Source: Fusarium oxysporum f. sp. lycopersici 4287 (lineage: Eukaryota; Ascomycota; Sordariomycetes; Hypocreales; Nectriaceae). Taken from it: a DNA stretch of 64,000 nucleotides. Where the stretch lies: positions 1,814,551 through 1,878,550 of the forward strand of contig NC_030996.1 in the NCBI RefSeq assembly GCF_000149955.1, in the 5' to 3' direction. Under the pieces are notes generated by a model. It ran no database searches and was not told the origin of the DNA. It saw nothing but the letters and a program-made list of their open reading frames with translations. The translations under genes and the position numbers were made by a program. Shown piece by piece: positions 44,456 to 54,703 of this stretch (its first letter is position 1; each line of letters opens with the position of its first letter).

Positions 44456-46678
44456 CTATTTCTGACAAGCAGAAAGGAACACATCATCCATAAGAAGCGT
44501 AAAAGAAGCTGGGTTGTTCTGACAAGTAAGAACAAACGAGAGCTCAACAGTAGAATGCGTAGGTGTGACATAGTTCATGCGGTTGCGGTACTGCCACCAA
44601 GCATTAGGGTCGTAGAAAGGATCAAAATCATCAAAGTTGACACCGTCGAACTTGACGAGGATGTCACACTCGTAGTAGGGAAGATGGGCGCCGTTGCCCG
44701 TGTGGTGGCCGTAGCCGAGATAGTACGTTTGGCCAGGGACGAGGCCGCTGATGGTGCGCTTGAAACCGGCTTTGACGCCGTCTTTTTGAGGCCAGTGGAG
44801 AGCCCTGGAAATTGTTAGTTTAGGTGATGGGGAAGGGGATGGTGAGACTTACATGGCGAGGTTTCCGCTGTTGGCACGGGCTTGAGGACCGAACTCGCCG
44901 TTGTAGGTGATACCAGCGTTTCCGGAGATCTGCCAACCACTTGATGCGGACTCAAAGCCACCATTGGGGACCAGGTTGGTGCTGACGCAGTTATCCTGAG
45001 CAGGCTCAGCATTGTTGAGCGGGCCGACGGTAGAATCAGGATCGAACGCAGTGACGGTTTGGAAGCCGACGGGAGTAGGAGTAGCAGGCTGGGTGTCGGG
45101 ACGTGTAGTGGTGGAAGCAAAGTTGCCATCAGTTGAGGCATCGCCGTTGGCGGAGGATGTGCTGGCTTGGGAGGCAGCGTTGACAGGGGCTGAAGTAGAC
45201 TCGGAGGAGCCAGTGCCGGGGAAAGTGGTAGACTGAGCATTAACCTGAACAGTGCCAGTGGACTGGGAGTTTCCTTGAGCGGTTTCAGTAGTCTGCTGGT
45301 TGTTCTGGGCAGCGGATGTGGACTGGCTCGACTCGCCGCCAGCAGTTGTAGCTCCGTTGACAGCAGTCTCGGTGGGGATGACGGTTCCTTGAGTAGACTC
45401 TGTGCCTTGGTTCTGAGGGGCGGTTGTAGTACCCTGGTTAGGAGCATTGGTGGCAGTAGACGGGCCATTCTGAGTGGCAGGCTCAGATTGTGTAGCAGGC
45501 TCAGATTGTGTAGCAGGCTCAGATTGTGTAGCAGGCTCAGATTGTGTAGCAGGCTCAGATTGTGTAGCAGGCTCAGATTGTGTAGCAGGCTCAGATTGTG
45601 TAGCAGGCTCAGATTGTGTAGCAGGCTCAGATTGTGTAGCAGGCTCAGATTGTGTAGCAGGCTCAGATTGTGTAGCAGGACCGTTTTGGGTGGCGGGAAG
45701 AGTCTGAGTAGCAGGGCCGTTCTGAGTAGCAGGCTCAGATTGTGTAGCAGGTTCAGATTGTGTAGCAGGCTCAGATTGGGTAGCAGGCTTAGATTGGGTG
45801 GCGGGAAGAGTCTGAGTAGCAGGGCCGTTCTGAGTAGCAGGTTCAGATTGGGTAGTAGGACCATTCTGGGTGGCAGGGAGAGTTTGTGTAGCAGGACCGT
45901 TCTGAGTGGCGGGAAGAGTCTGGGTAGCAGGTCCACGCTGAGTAGTCGGAGCAACCTGAGTAGTAGCAGGGGTATTACCAGGCTCACGGATGTCACCGCC
46001 TCCAAAGTCAAGTCTAAAGTCATTGATGTTCTCAGGAGTTACCTGGTTAGAAATGAAGATAGAATCAACAAGCACCGTAGCAGAACCTCCAGCAGAGCAA
46101 GTGGTCTGGATGTTCAAGAAACCCTGGGTAGCAGGAGCAGAAGTCGAGACCAAGACCTCGTTGTAGCTAACGCTAGCACCATTAGAAAAGATGCCAGTGG
46201 TGAAGAACTTCTGCGAACCAATGAACGCCTCGAGAACACAAGATGTTGTCGCCTGGGGAGGAGTGAAGACGAGGTAAAAGAACTGAACGGTATACTGAGT
46301 TCGCACGTTCAGACCAGTGAGCAACTGCTTCAGCGCCGCGATGTCTCCGAGAGTCTGACGCTTGCGAGTTCCCGAAGACTGGGCACTAAGCGCAGCGCAG
46401 CTCTTGTCAGAGCTTCCACCGCCTGGATTGTAACCATCGTTAGTGTTAAGGGTAACATCACCGTCAGTGACAAACGGATCGAGGCTCGTAAGACCACCAC
46501 CCGTACAAGTGTTGGTAATGATAGAATCGACGGGAGGTGCAGGAAGAGTGGTAGCTTCAATAGCAGCAGACGAAGTCTCTGAAGCGACAGATGCAGAAGT
46601 CTCAGTGGTTCGAGGCTTGCAAGGACCAGCAACGGCGCCAGAAATGGCTAGAGCCGCGATGGCGATGAAGGAGCGCAT
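44456..46678 (-). CDS. Secreted, repeat-rich protein with C-terminal carbohydrate-binding-like domain
   Basis: Exon 1 46678-44853, intron 44852-44805, exon 2 44804-44456. 724 aa. A signal peptide (MRSFIAIAALAISGAVAG) is followed by a Ser/Thr region, and a domain at about residues 100-240 with TQYTVQFFYLVF and several Cys. Then comes a long PATQ-repeat stalk (SEPATQ, NGPATQ, TLPATQ units), a Ser/Thr/Gln-rich stretch, and a C-terminal jelly-roll-like domain: NLVPNGGFESASSGWQISG, VPGQTYYLGYGHHTGNG, and FTLLMDDVFLSACQK at the end. Two NGGFE/DDV-type domains flanking a heavily O-glycosylated stalk suggest a cell-wall or extracellular glycan-binding protein (inference). No GPI signal seen. An upstream in-frame ATG at 46936 would bury the signal peptide, so it was not used. 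Confidence 0.75.
45481..45678. repeat. Perfect tandem array, 11 copies of an 18-bp unit
   Basis: Eleven identical consecutive copies beginning GCTCAGATTG, encoding SEPATQ hexapeptides of the secreted protein on the minus strand. Degenerate copies continue to about 45960. There are no spacers, so this is a coding minisatellite and not a CRISPR array. Confidence 0.95.
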
Positions 46679-47556
46679 AGTGAGCGTAGGGGTAAACCAA
46701 ATCAATAACGAATGAATGACAGACCGAGTTGGACGGTTGAAGCTCACAGGAAAAGTTGGAATTGCCTGTTGTATTTTATGTATTTTCCGGGTGTTTGGTC
46801 CCCTATTGCGGAATTGGTGATGCCGAGGGCTTTCGATAGTGCAGTGTGGCGTTGTACATGTTGAGACGTTCAGCCTGCGCCTTTTGGGTCCGGTAGTTGA
46901 GCTATTGGTGTTTAGTGGTTTGGTGTTAGATGTCATTGATGTGGACCCTGAAATTTGGACGTCAAGGCCAATAACATGATCGTGCCGCGATGGGAACCAA
47001 CATATCGAGAAGTCAATCGTGAATTGAGAGACAGACTCTGATCAGCTACAAGTTCATCTCTGAAACATGTTGCCTCAATCCATTCAGATGATATACTCTT
47101 ATTACAGTCACTTGGGTAATTTCAGAATCTCGGCATTTATCCGCTCCCCCGTGTCAACTGCACAGAGCATCATGATCCCACGTGATAGCGGGACCTCGTC
47201 AAGCATCTTCTGCTTCCACTTTCTAGTGCTGACCATGCATATCAGGAACGTACCAATATTTACTCCTCATTCGACATCTTTTCCGTTCCTTAATCTCAAA
47301 TTCAGTCACTAGCGCCATAGTGACAGCTTTCCCGAGAGTCTGGATCTGAGTCGCCCACTAACGCGATTCAATAGCGCCAACGGTAGCGTGTTTAATATTC
47401 AGCTCTTATTTTGCAGTTCCAAGTGTTACTATAGTATAGATTTTAGGCCTCATGCATATTATCTCTATTCTGTGTCATGGCCATTGCCATTTGTTGCGAT
47501 TGAGCTCATTGCTTGGGCGGTCTCCTCCCTCAACTGCTAGACCGACAACCTCTCGA
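46679..47556. other. Intergenic, no gene recognised
   Basis: Promoter of the secreted repeat protein and spacer before the regulator stump; nothing supported. Confidence 0.5.
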
Positions 47557-48020
47557 CTACACAGATTGTATATCAAGGTCTCGAACACCGGCAATCAGGT
47601 TCTTCAGCCTAGTCCTCTCTAGGCTTTCATTCATTATCGCTAGTACCGGAATCGGCCATAAACTATCCGAATGTTCCGCCATAAGAGCCTGCTCATCATC
47701 CGCCATGTAAGCAGCCACGGCATGAGTCTGAACCAACTGCAGATCCTCCGGCTTCAAGGCTTTCTGAACTTGAATAGCCAAAAGTCTACTGACCTAATAA
47801 TTCCGGGCCTGTTTGCTCAAACCCCGCACTGCGAGGATCAGGGTAGACCGGTAACCGGCTGTGATTTGCGGCTCATTGTCTCTTCCTTCTGCTAAGTCTG
47901 CTACGACCGCATTGCCAATGGCTGTTAGAGCAAAAGCAATCCATGGGCCGTAAAACCCAAAGTTGTGTCGTGTGTAGTATAGTCTCATGATCGTCTCAAG
48001 CATTATCTTGGTTTCGGTCA
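47557..48020 (-). pseudogene. C-terminal stump of a fungal transcription factor
   Basis: A minus-strand frame reads LETIMRLYYTRHNFGFYGPW, then FALTAIGNAVVADLAEG, YRSTLILAVRGLSKQARNY, a TAG stop at about 47794, and on in the same frame LLAIQVQKALKPEDLQLVQ, EHSDSLWPIPVLAIM and a natural-looking end. This is the C-terminal region of Zn2Cys6-type regulators found in metabolite clusters (family recognised from pattern). The DNA-binding domain and most of the protein are missing: upstream sequence runs directly into polyketide synthase coding sequence on the other strand. The internal TAG is one C-to-T change from CAG. A non-functional remnant. Confidence 0.6.
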
Positions 48021-48032
48021 GGACTGTTTCGG

Positions 48033-48923
48033 GTGCTTTTCCTAAGCATGCCGTCAGGATTTGAGGACTGTCCTTATGCAGGAACTTGGAACCTCCACAA
48101 CGCGCTCCAGGTCCACGTCGATAAAGACCTAAAGAACGAGCCCCACTTTCTCCTCATTACCTCCTCGGTCTCGGGGACAGTCGGCACAGCTACTGAAAGC
48201 AACTACTGCTCGGCCAACGGCTTTCTCGACGCTTTTGCTCCATGGCAGCGTTCGCGCGGTCAGGCTTGTGTCGCGGTTGGTCTAGGTATGATCTCGGAAG
48301 TGGGCTACCGGCACGAGAACCCTGAGATCGAAAGCTTGCTTCTCCTCAAAGGTATCCAGCCGCTCAACGAAGATGCATTCTTGCAGATCATCGATCTTGC
48401 ATTAAATAGCGAGCAAGATGGTCGGATTGACGACTCGCATCTACTCACTGGCTTGGAGTCTGCTGCGATTCGCGAGTTGAGTGCTCAAGTGTTCGACGTT
48501 ACCAGCCACGGTGTACTAAACGAAGCACGCTCCTCTATCTTGCTAGCCTCCGTTTTAGCTGAGAAAGAGTCTCAGGACGTGACTTCTCAGCATGGCCACA
48601 CAGTAGTTGTCTCCGCGGCAGAAGGGTTCAAGAGCATTCTCTCGACTCTGTCGCCGGCTTTTGCCCCAGTTGCAGATTCTGATGCCTTGCGCATCGCCAT
48701 TATGCAACTGATCAAGGCGCGCTTCTCTAACCTAATCCTAGTTGCTATAGATCAGATCAGCGAGGATAAACCTCTACCTAGCTTAGGTGTTGATAGCATG
48801 ATTGCGTCAGAGTTTCGCTCGTGGTTATGGACAGTTGTACGGATAGACATTCCCTTTTTGGACATCATGAGCACCAAGACGTCTTTGGGTGTTTTGGCAG
48901 AGTTGGTCAAGGGGAAGCTTTAG
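48033..48923 (+). pseudogene. C-terminal stump of a reducing polyketide synthase (KR end plus ACP)
   Basis: The frame has about 296 codons without a start codon (GTG first). The ketoreductase end is clear: GTWNLHNAL, FLLITSSVSGTVGTATESNY with the catalytic Ser and Tyr, CSANGFLDAFAPWQRSRG. The acyl carrier protein follows: LIKARFSNLILVA, LPSLGVDSMIASEFRSW with the phosphopantetheine Ser, and a natural stop after LAELVKGKL. KS, AT, DH, MT, ER and the front of KR are missing. The 5' end abuts the regulator stump head to head. No internal stops, so the loss may be recent or the fragment may have been kept by chance. Confidence 0.75.
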
Positions 48924-49593
48924 CTAGAAAACATGATATACATTACTTAAGAATGATCTATCCTTCAGCCTAAACCCAGTTCCCCGTAATGCTCATCAGA
49001 ACCACTAAAGTGCTGGCGTGAGTCCTTGGGGTATCCTGTTAGCTTGATCGGTTGCCAGACAGGCTCGAATCATCAGGGGATGCGAAGGCCAATCGCAGAA
49101 TAATCCGCGATACCAAGGGCCACTTCAAAGTCACCAGAGTGATCACCCCTGTCGATGCCAATTTTCACTCGCCAAAGGGCTGCAGCATCAACATGCCAAA
49201 AGCCCAAACAAAATTTATGCGGTCAACAAACGAGTCGGTAAAAGGTCCTTCGCATGAAAGAGATAACAGAAAACAACAATTATGCCGAATTACCATTCGC
49301 CAGTCTTATAAGCGATACCCACTATAATGGCAGGCTATGCTTATTCTGCAGCTATGCGCAGCGATTTACCCAAAAGGAAGCTGTACCTTGCTTATTTTAA
49401 AATTAGAGTAAGAAATCTGATGTGATCGACAGCTGACAGCATAATCGACTGACGTATGAGAGGTGTAGAAACAAGCTAAGCAGTGCAGATCGAAGGCTGT
49501 GCCTAGATCCTCTCGGGTATAAAAGCACAGGTAGAGACTATGCCATAGCTTCTAGCAAGAGTCCGCAATTAAAGTTACGAGAGAAAGTTTACC
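48924..49593. other. Intergenic, no gene recognised
   Basis: 3' flank of the PKS stump and promoter of the GH43 gene; a frame at 49052-49327 has no features. Confidence 0.5.
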
Positions 49594-50563
49594 ATGATCA
49601 CTCAAGGCCTTGTCTGGCCCGTTCTCGGCCTTCTTTTCAACCCCGTTTCAGCGGGTACCATTCGTCAATCAGCACTAAAGTTGACCGTCAAACACGACGG
49701 GACACTCAACCCAGCCATCAACGCCGACTTTCCAGATCCATCAATCATCCAACTCGAAGATGGATCATGGGTAGCTGTCGCAACAAACGGCGGTCCACCA
49801 GACAACTACAGAAAACTTCAAGTCGCCACGGCTCAAGATCTTCTCGGCGAATGGACCCTGCAACAGGACGATGCCCTCCCCGATAAAGGTTGGACAACAG
49901 GCGAGAACACCTGGGCACCTGACATTCGACGCGTCGATAGTGGAGAGTACATCGTTTACCTGAGTCCTGAGATTGAAGCTGGTAGACATTGCATTGGTGT
50001 CGCGCGCTCAAAGAATGCCACTGGTCCTTATACATATGATGAGAAACCTCTTGTCTGCGGACCAGATGACCTCAAAGGCGCCATTGATGCGAGCGGCTTC
50101 AAAGACCCCGACAGCGGGAAGAATTATCTCATCTACAAAATAGAGGGCGATGCATCAGGCCCAACAGGCGGTACACCAATCATGCTTCAAGAAATCGAAG
50201 GCGACGGCATTACCTTCATTGGAGATGCGGTCAAGATCTTCGACCGCATCGGCAGTGAGGACGGCGTTCTCGTTGAAGCGCCAACATCGTACGCCTTGGC
50301 AACGGGAAATACGTCTTGTTCTTTAGCAGTCACGATTTTCGCGACCCGCTGTATAATGTCAAATATGCGTACGCGGATAAAGTTATCAGGACCGTATACG
50401 CGTGCGGGACGAGCCTCTGATTGCGGGCACCCGGACTTTGGACTTGATGCGCCTGGCGGTGCGACGAGTAATGAGGCGGGAGATACCCTTGGTCTTTCAT
50501 GGATGGTGTCCTGATGATAAGAACATTCGATGTATGTATAGCGTTGAGTATGAGTATGAATGA
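49594..50563 (+). CDS. Secreted GH43-like arabinanase/arabinofuranosidase, reading frame broken near the 3' end
   Basis: A signal peptide (MITQGLVWPVLGLLFNPVSA) is followed by a five-blade propeller start: INADFPDPSIIQLEDGSW with the catalytic-base Asp of the FPDPS motif, WTTGENTWAPDIRRV, and GAIDASGFKDPDSGKNYLIY with the pKa-modulating Asp, then EDGVLVEAP with the likely catalytic acid Glu. It should cut arabinan or arabinoxylan side chains outside the cell. The open frame ends at 50514, but the conserved reading continues in other frames: KYVLFFSSHDFRDPLYNV, then GPYTRAGRASDCGHPDFG, then VFHGWCPDDKNIRCMYSVEY to a stop at 50563. That needs a missing base near 50283, an extra base near 50383-50385 and an extra G at 50491-50492. 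The product would be about 322 aa, usual for the family. Confidence 0.75.
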
Positions 50564-50720
50564 AGAGGACTGGTAGATTAGCAATAGACTTATTCATTGA
50601 CTTTCGCCAAATGAAGTTTGCCTTCAACCGCCCAATACAGTAGTATACTTGATGCGTCAGCCAGCAAAAAGAATATTTTCACAGGCCAATGCATGCAAAA
50701 GATATATTCCAGCGGATTGT

Positions 50721-50810
50721 CGACCACGCCAGGATTCGAACCTGGAATCTCTAGAGAGTTCGGGAGCTGGAAACCGAAATCTAGCGCCTTAGCCATTAGG
50801 CCACGCGGCC
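50721..50810 (-). tRNA. tRNA-Arg (anticodon UCG) with 17-nt intron
   Basis: Acceptor stem GGCCGCG (50810-50804) pairs with CGTGGTC (50728-50722), with discriminator G. The D arm is GCCT/AGGC with a GG-containing loop. Anticodon stem CTAGA/TCTAG has loop TTTCGG then C, giving anticodon TCG. Between base 37 and 38 lie 17 nt (50773-50757), the canonical place for a tRNA intron. The T arm is CCAGG/CCTGG around TTCGAAT. Confidence 0.9.
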
Positions 50811-51936
50811 GGAGCCATTGATGATTGGCTCGCTTCTGGCAGCACTCAAGTTCTCGACGCGCCCCTTTGTTTGTTTGTTTGTTTGTATATTTTTCGTCTG
50901 GGTGGCTGTAACGAAGCCAGATCTCCTACTGGAGCAAAAGACGTGCTGAGCTAGCTAGGTACAGGGAAACCCCGCTTCCTTCACCATCCAGCATACCAAT
51001 GGCACAAAAGGTGCTGTATTTCTCAAGCCCGTCACCCGTCAGCGGGTTCGGGGGCAATCTATTGTCGAACTTTTTCCACCGACCAGAATTCTCTCGCGCA
51101 TCACTACATCTGCCGACGCAGTCCACAATCTCCAGTAACCAAGTTGTAGCTCGTAGTCGACTGTCGCGGCGGCAGGGAAAAACCTCGGGAAGGAATCAGA
51201 GGCCGACGGTGCGGCTTGCCTTCAAAGGAGAAAAACCCATCGCAATCGGCGTCGTTGATCGGGAGGATGTCGCTACCGATGCCATGGGCATCGTCCTCCG
51301 ATATCTAAGGCGTTCTGGTTCTGAGGTGCCGCCATTAGATCCGACAAAGGTGTTGTCAGAGAAGGCGAACTCTCCAAAATTCCTTCTCTGAAAACTGCTG
51401 TTAGGGAGCCGATAGCATCCCCGCAGTTTTGTGTGGTCGCGTGGCCTGCAGAAAATCCCGCTCCTAACACGGCACTAACAGTGCGTGCCAAGAAAGAATT
51501 TTTACAGGGGAGAGTTGTCTCGACGCGCCCCTGCGCGTGAAAACGCGAGGAATAGGGTAGCTGAACTCGACGTGAAGAGTTCTGGTTATTCTAATAAATC
51601 TCAACTGTAATCACTGCCCTCATTCAGAAATTATTCAGCTCGAAGGTGGTCGGATCTGGAAAATTAGGCCTAAGTCTTTAGAATTCTTCTTATATCTAGC
51701 ATTCTGTATCTAACTCTTGGGTAAATATGTATTTAGATTGATTTTCTGACATAATATAATTAGAGGTGGATTGATTGTTACGTATAAATGACCAAAGCCG
51801 CGTAGAGTGCGAACAAAAGTTTCTTAGATCATCATACCCAACATCAAGGCAATAACTATCCACTCCTATACACACTTTATAACGGTGGCTCGCCTGTTGA
51901 AGGCGGAACCTCCCTTCCAACACTGTTTTGCCAAGT
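50811..51936. other. Intergenic upstream of the tRNA, with flanking 15-bp repeats
   Basis: Contains a TTTG microsatellite at about 50867-50885, an inverted repeat AAAACTGC/GCAGTTTT near 51390-51430, and frames at 50999-51391 and 51273-51491 (opposite strand) with no family features. A 15-bp direct repeat brackets most of it. Confidence 0.5.
50852..51532. repeat. Two 15-bp direct repeats 651 bp apart
   Basis: TCTCGACGCGCCCCT at 50852-50866 and again at 51518-51532, identical, about 40 bp upstream of the tRNA gene. May mark the borders of an inserted segment. Confidence 0.6.
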
Positions 51937-52599
51937 CTACTTAGCCTCCTGTAGCTTCAAGACCTTCTGCACACTCGGGCGCTTAAGCATGTTCTCCGCC
52001 CACTTCTTAACATGCGGGTAATCATCCTGATTAAACTCCTCGTCCGGAATTCGCGGTTCAGCCGTATGCTGCCAGGTGAAGAACGCGACATCCACATACG
52101 AGAGCCGACCACCTAGAAACCAAACGTTCCCATCCGCGTCAGGCTTCTGCTTAGCCAGATGTCCTTCCAGAACGCTGGTCACACGGTTGACCTCTTTGAC
52201 ATAGCGCTCGCGAGCTTCGGGAAGTGGCTGATAGATGATGAACCACATCGCCTGGCCGTAATACGGTCCCTGGCCGGTCGTCTGGAAGAAAAGCCATTGG
52301 CGAGCGTGGTAGGCTTCAGCTGTGCCAGACGTGAAGCTAAGCTTGTGGTCCTTGTCATAAGTTTCGGTTAGGTACTCGATGATGGCACCTGATTCCCAGA
52401 GAGTGAGGTTCGTGTTTGGGTCCTGGATAGATGGCAATCGCCCGTTGGGGTTGATAGCGACGTAGTTTGGGTTCTTGACGTCGGTAAGAGGGATGATTTC
52501 CGTCTCATAAGGGAGTCCCAATTCTTCACAGAGGAGAATAATCTTGCCAGCATTGGGTCCGTGGACTCCCAGCACTTTGATCGGCTTCATTTCTGCCAT
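51937..52599 (-). CDS. Glutathione S-transferase (Ure2p-like)
   Basis: 220 aa from the Met of MAEMKPIKVLGVHGPNAGKI; the frame runs 43 codons further upstream but that leader looks non-coding. The N-terminal thioredoxin-like domain has VLGVHGPNAGKIILLCEELG, INPNGRLPSIQDP with the cis-Pro, and WESGAIIEYL with the glutathione-binding Glu-Ser. The alpha-helical C-terminal domain has YHARQWLFFQTTGQGPYYGQ and LSYVDVAFFTWQH, a typical N-capping/Asp motif. It conjugates or reduces electrophiles with glutathione in the cytosol. The FQTTGQGPYYGQA segment is characteristic of the fungal Ure2p-like group. Single exon. Confidence 0.85.
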   Translation of the reverse strand: MAEMKPIKVLGVHGPNAGKIILLCEELGLPYETEIIPLTDVKNPNYVAINPNGRLPSIQDPNTNLTLWESGAIIEYLTETYDKDHKLSFTSGTAEAYHARQWLFFQTTGQGPYYGQAMWFIIYQPLPEARERYVKEVNRVTSVLEGHLAKQKPDADGNVWFLGGRLSYVDVAFFTWQHTAEPRIPDEEFNQDDYPHVKKWAENMLKRPSVQKVLKLQEAK

Positions 52600-53577
52600 T
52601 GCGATGAAAGGTGTATCGTGTGATCTAAATTGATGGTAGATGCAAAGGGCACGGATGCAAATTGTATGTAACAATGCAAGTTTCGGTAGAGATGATAGAG
52701 CGTAGAACGAACTTACTTTCATGGGCATTTCATCTCTTTAAATACATGACAACCCCTTCCTGCACACAACTTATGTTAACTACTTTCTTTGAGAGCCGGA
52801 TAGAATCAACAGTAAACATGAGCGCGGAAGGAACTGACAAATGCAAACAAACAGTGGTGAAACAAGTGATTAGTCAAGCTGCGATGAAACTTCGAGGGTT
52901 CGCCATGATTATCCTCATGTAAGCCTAGTAAAGTGCCTGGTTCCGCGGAGCTTGTGGTTACGGCTGATTGGCTGGCTTGTAAACACTGTCAGTAAGAAAG
53001 GTCCCGACTCCGAATCGCGTTACAAATTTACTACTTCTACAAACTGTTTGATTCAATTCTTTGATATAAAGATAGCTTAAGTTTCAGGACAGACGGATAA
53101 TTCTTGCCTTTGAACCTAGTTATTATAGTGATGAATTCAACCCGGTCCATGATGGAAGCCATTGTAACACGACAGCTCATGCGAATCGTCCGCAACCACC
53201 ACAACCATGCGTCTTTAGTCTAACAAACATACATACACCTGACATAAGTTCTAAAATTGTTATACGAAGATCATCGTAAAAATTCTATTCATTTAGGAGG
53301 TCCTGCTCGTCTCCGAAGAATACATCCGATAGTCCGACTCTGAACCGAGGCAGTCCCACTCTCTCGGTTTTGGAGATCGGAGTCCGACTCGGCTGAGGAC
53401 ATCATTCTCGCAGGAAACTCAATCCCAGTCCGTCAAATGGCACGCGACTGAATAATATTATCAGTCACGACAGTGGCCAAATACGAATATAAATACGATC
53501 CCCGCTGTCTCCCTCATGCCAAGAATTAAAGAATACTCTCTAGGCTCACATTACTATCAACGAGTCTTCAATTGACA
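52600..53577. other. Divergent intergenic region
   Basis: Between the GST (-) and the methyltransferase (+). Holds a twice-repeated AGTCCGACTC motif listed separately; no gene recognised. Confidence 0.5.
53331..53390. promoter_or_regulatory. Repeated 10-mer AGTCCGACTC, 50 bp apart
   Basis: Identical copies at 53331-53340 and 53381-53390, about 190-250 bp upstream of the methyltransferase start. The surrounding sequence also has CCGA/TCGG elements. A possible operator pair, unproven. Confidence 0.35.
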
Positions 53578-54456
53578 ATGTCTCGCGTCGCTTCACTATC
53601 ACGACGTCATCTTCTCACCTCCCTCAATCAACAACCAAAACGCTACTTCTCAGCTACCATGGCTCAAGCAAAAGACACGTGGTCCGCAGACCAATACGTT
53701 AAATTCCTCAAAGACCGCACCCGTCCTTCTACAGATCTTCTAGCCCACGTTCCCAACACATCTCCCAAGCGCGTCGTGGATGTTGGCTGCGGCCCCGGCA
53801 ACTCAACCGCCGTGTTAGCCGAACGCTATCCCAACGCTCACGTCTCAGGCTTTGATTCCTCAGCTGATATGATCAAGAAGGCGAAACAGACTCTTCCTAA
53901 TGTTTCGTTTGAGGTCGCTGATCTTTTGACCTACAAGCCTGAAGAACCTGTTGACGTTCTCTTCTCGAACGCTGTTTTTCAATGGTTGCCGAATGGGCAA
54001 CGCATTGAGATTGTGAGAAAACTTCTTGATCATGTCGCGCCTGGTGGAAGTCTCGCTTTTCAGGTCCCTTTTAATCTTGAAGAGCCAAGTCACGCTTTGA
54101 TGCGAGAAACAGCGGATACACCCAACATGCCATGGACAGAGAAACTCCGAGCCGCCAACTACTCTCGTGACCAGTTTCCTTCACCAACTGAGATTTGGGA
54201 TGGGTTGAAGCATTTGTGCTCCGATCTTAATATTTGGCAGACGACTTACATGCATGTTATGGAGAATCATGAAGGGATTGTTGAGTGGGTCAAGGGGACC
54301 GGTCTTCGTCCCTATCTCAATCCGCTGTCGGAGCCTGAGCAGGAAGCGTTTATTGAGGCCTATTTGAATAAGTTGAAGCAAGGCTATACCGCGCAGAAGG
54401 ATGGAAAGGTTCTTTTGCCGTTTCCTCGGTTGTTAGTTGTTGCGACAAAGGCGTAA
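53578..54456 (+). CDS. Trans-aconitate methyltransferase-like SAM-dependent enzyme
   Basis: 292 aa from ATG at 53578 (MSRVASLSRRHLLTSLNQQ). The first 30 residues are basic and hydroxylated without acids, like a mitochondrial presequence; a second Met (MAQAKDTW) would give a cytosolic form. The SAM-binding core is clear: RVVDVGCGPGNSTAVLAERY, VSGFDSSADMIKKA, FEVADLLTY and VDVLFSNAVFQWLPNG. AFQVPFNLEEPSHALMRE and FPSPTEIWDGL follow, as in Tam/Tmt1 enzymes, which methylate trans-aconitate and related acids and so remove an inhibitor of aconitase. Single exon. The dual-start idea is inference. Confidence 0.85.
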   Translation: MSRVASLSRRHLLTSLNQQPKRYFSATMAQAKDTWSADQYVKFLKDRTRPSTDLLAHVPNTSPKRVVDVGCGPGNSTAVLAERYPNAHVSGFDSSADMIKKAKQTLPNVSFEVADLLTYKPEEPVDVLFSNAVFQWLPNGQRIEIVRKLLDHVAPGGSLAFQVPFNLEEPSHALMRETADTPNMPWTEKLRAANYSRDQFPSPTEIWDGLKHLCSDLNIWQTTYMHVMENHEGIVEWVKGTGLRPYLNPLSEPEQEAFIEAYLNKLKQGYTAQKDGKVLLPFPRLLVVATKA

Positions 54457-54703
54457 ATATAGAGCCGACCCAGTGTATATAGTATTATAGATAGTAGTTA
54501 GAGGAATGCTTTACGGATCACGAAAGAGACCGTTACATCCGGTCTTGGAAATCTGCCTCATGATTGGTGACATACGTTGACCGCGCGATTGGGCCAAGGC
54601 GTATGCGCGGTAGCCGCCGTGGCTTTGGGACTTATGATAATTGATAATGCTTAGCCAATAAGCAAGATCGTGTTTCACACACTGCATACTAGCTTGTTAT
54701 GCC
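54457..54703. other. Short spacer
   Basis: 3' flank of the methyltransferase gene; nothing seen. Confidence 0.5.

Noticed and set aside
45481..45678. CRISPR-like regular array
   Set aside because: Units are contiguous without spacers and encode hexapeptides; eukaryotic context.
45275..46582. 435-codon plus-strand frame and the AGSDCV repeat frame opposite the secreted protein
   Set aside because: Openness comes from the in-frame 18-bp repeat and low complexity; the minus strand has a signal peptide, intron and domains.
50999..51491. 130-codon plus frame and 72-codon minus frame
   Set aside because: Opposing frames in a GC-rich non-coding region bracketed by direct repeats; no features.
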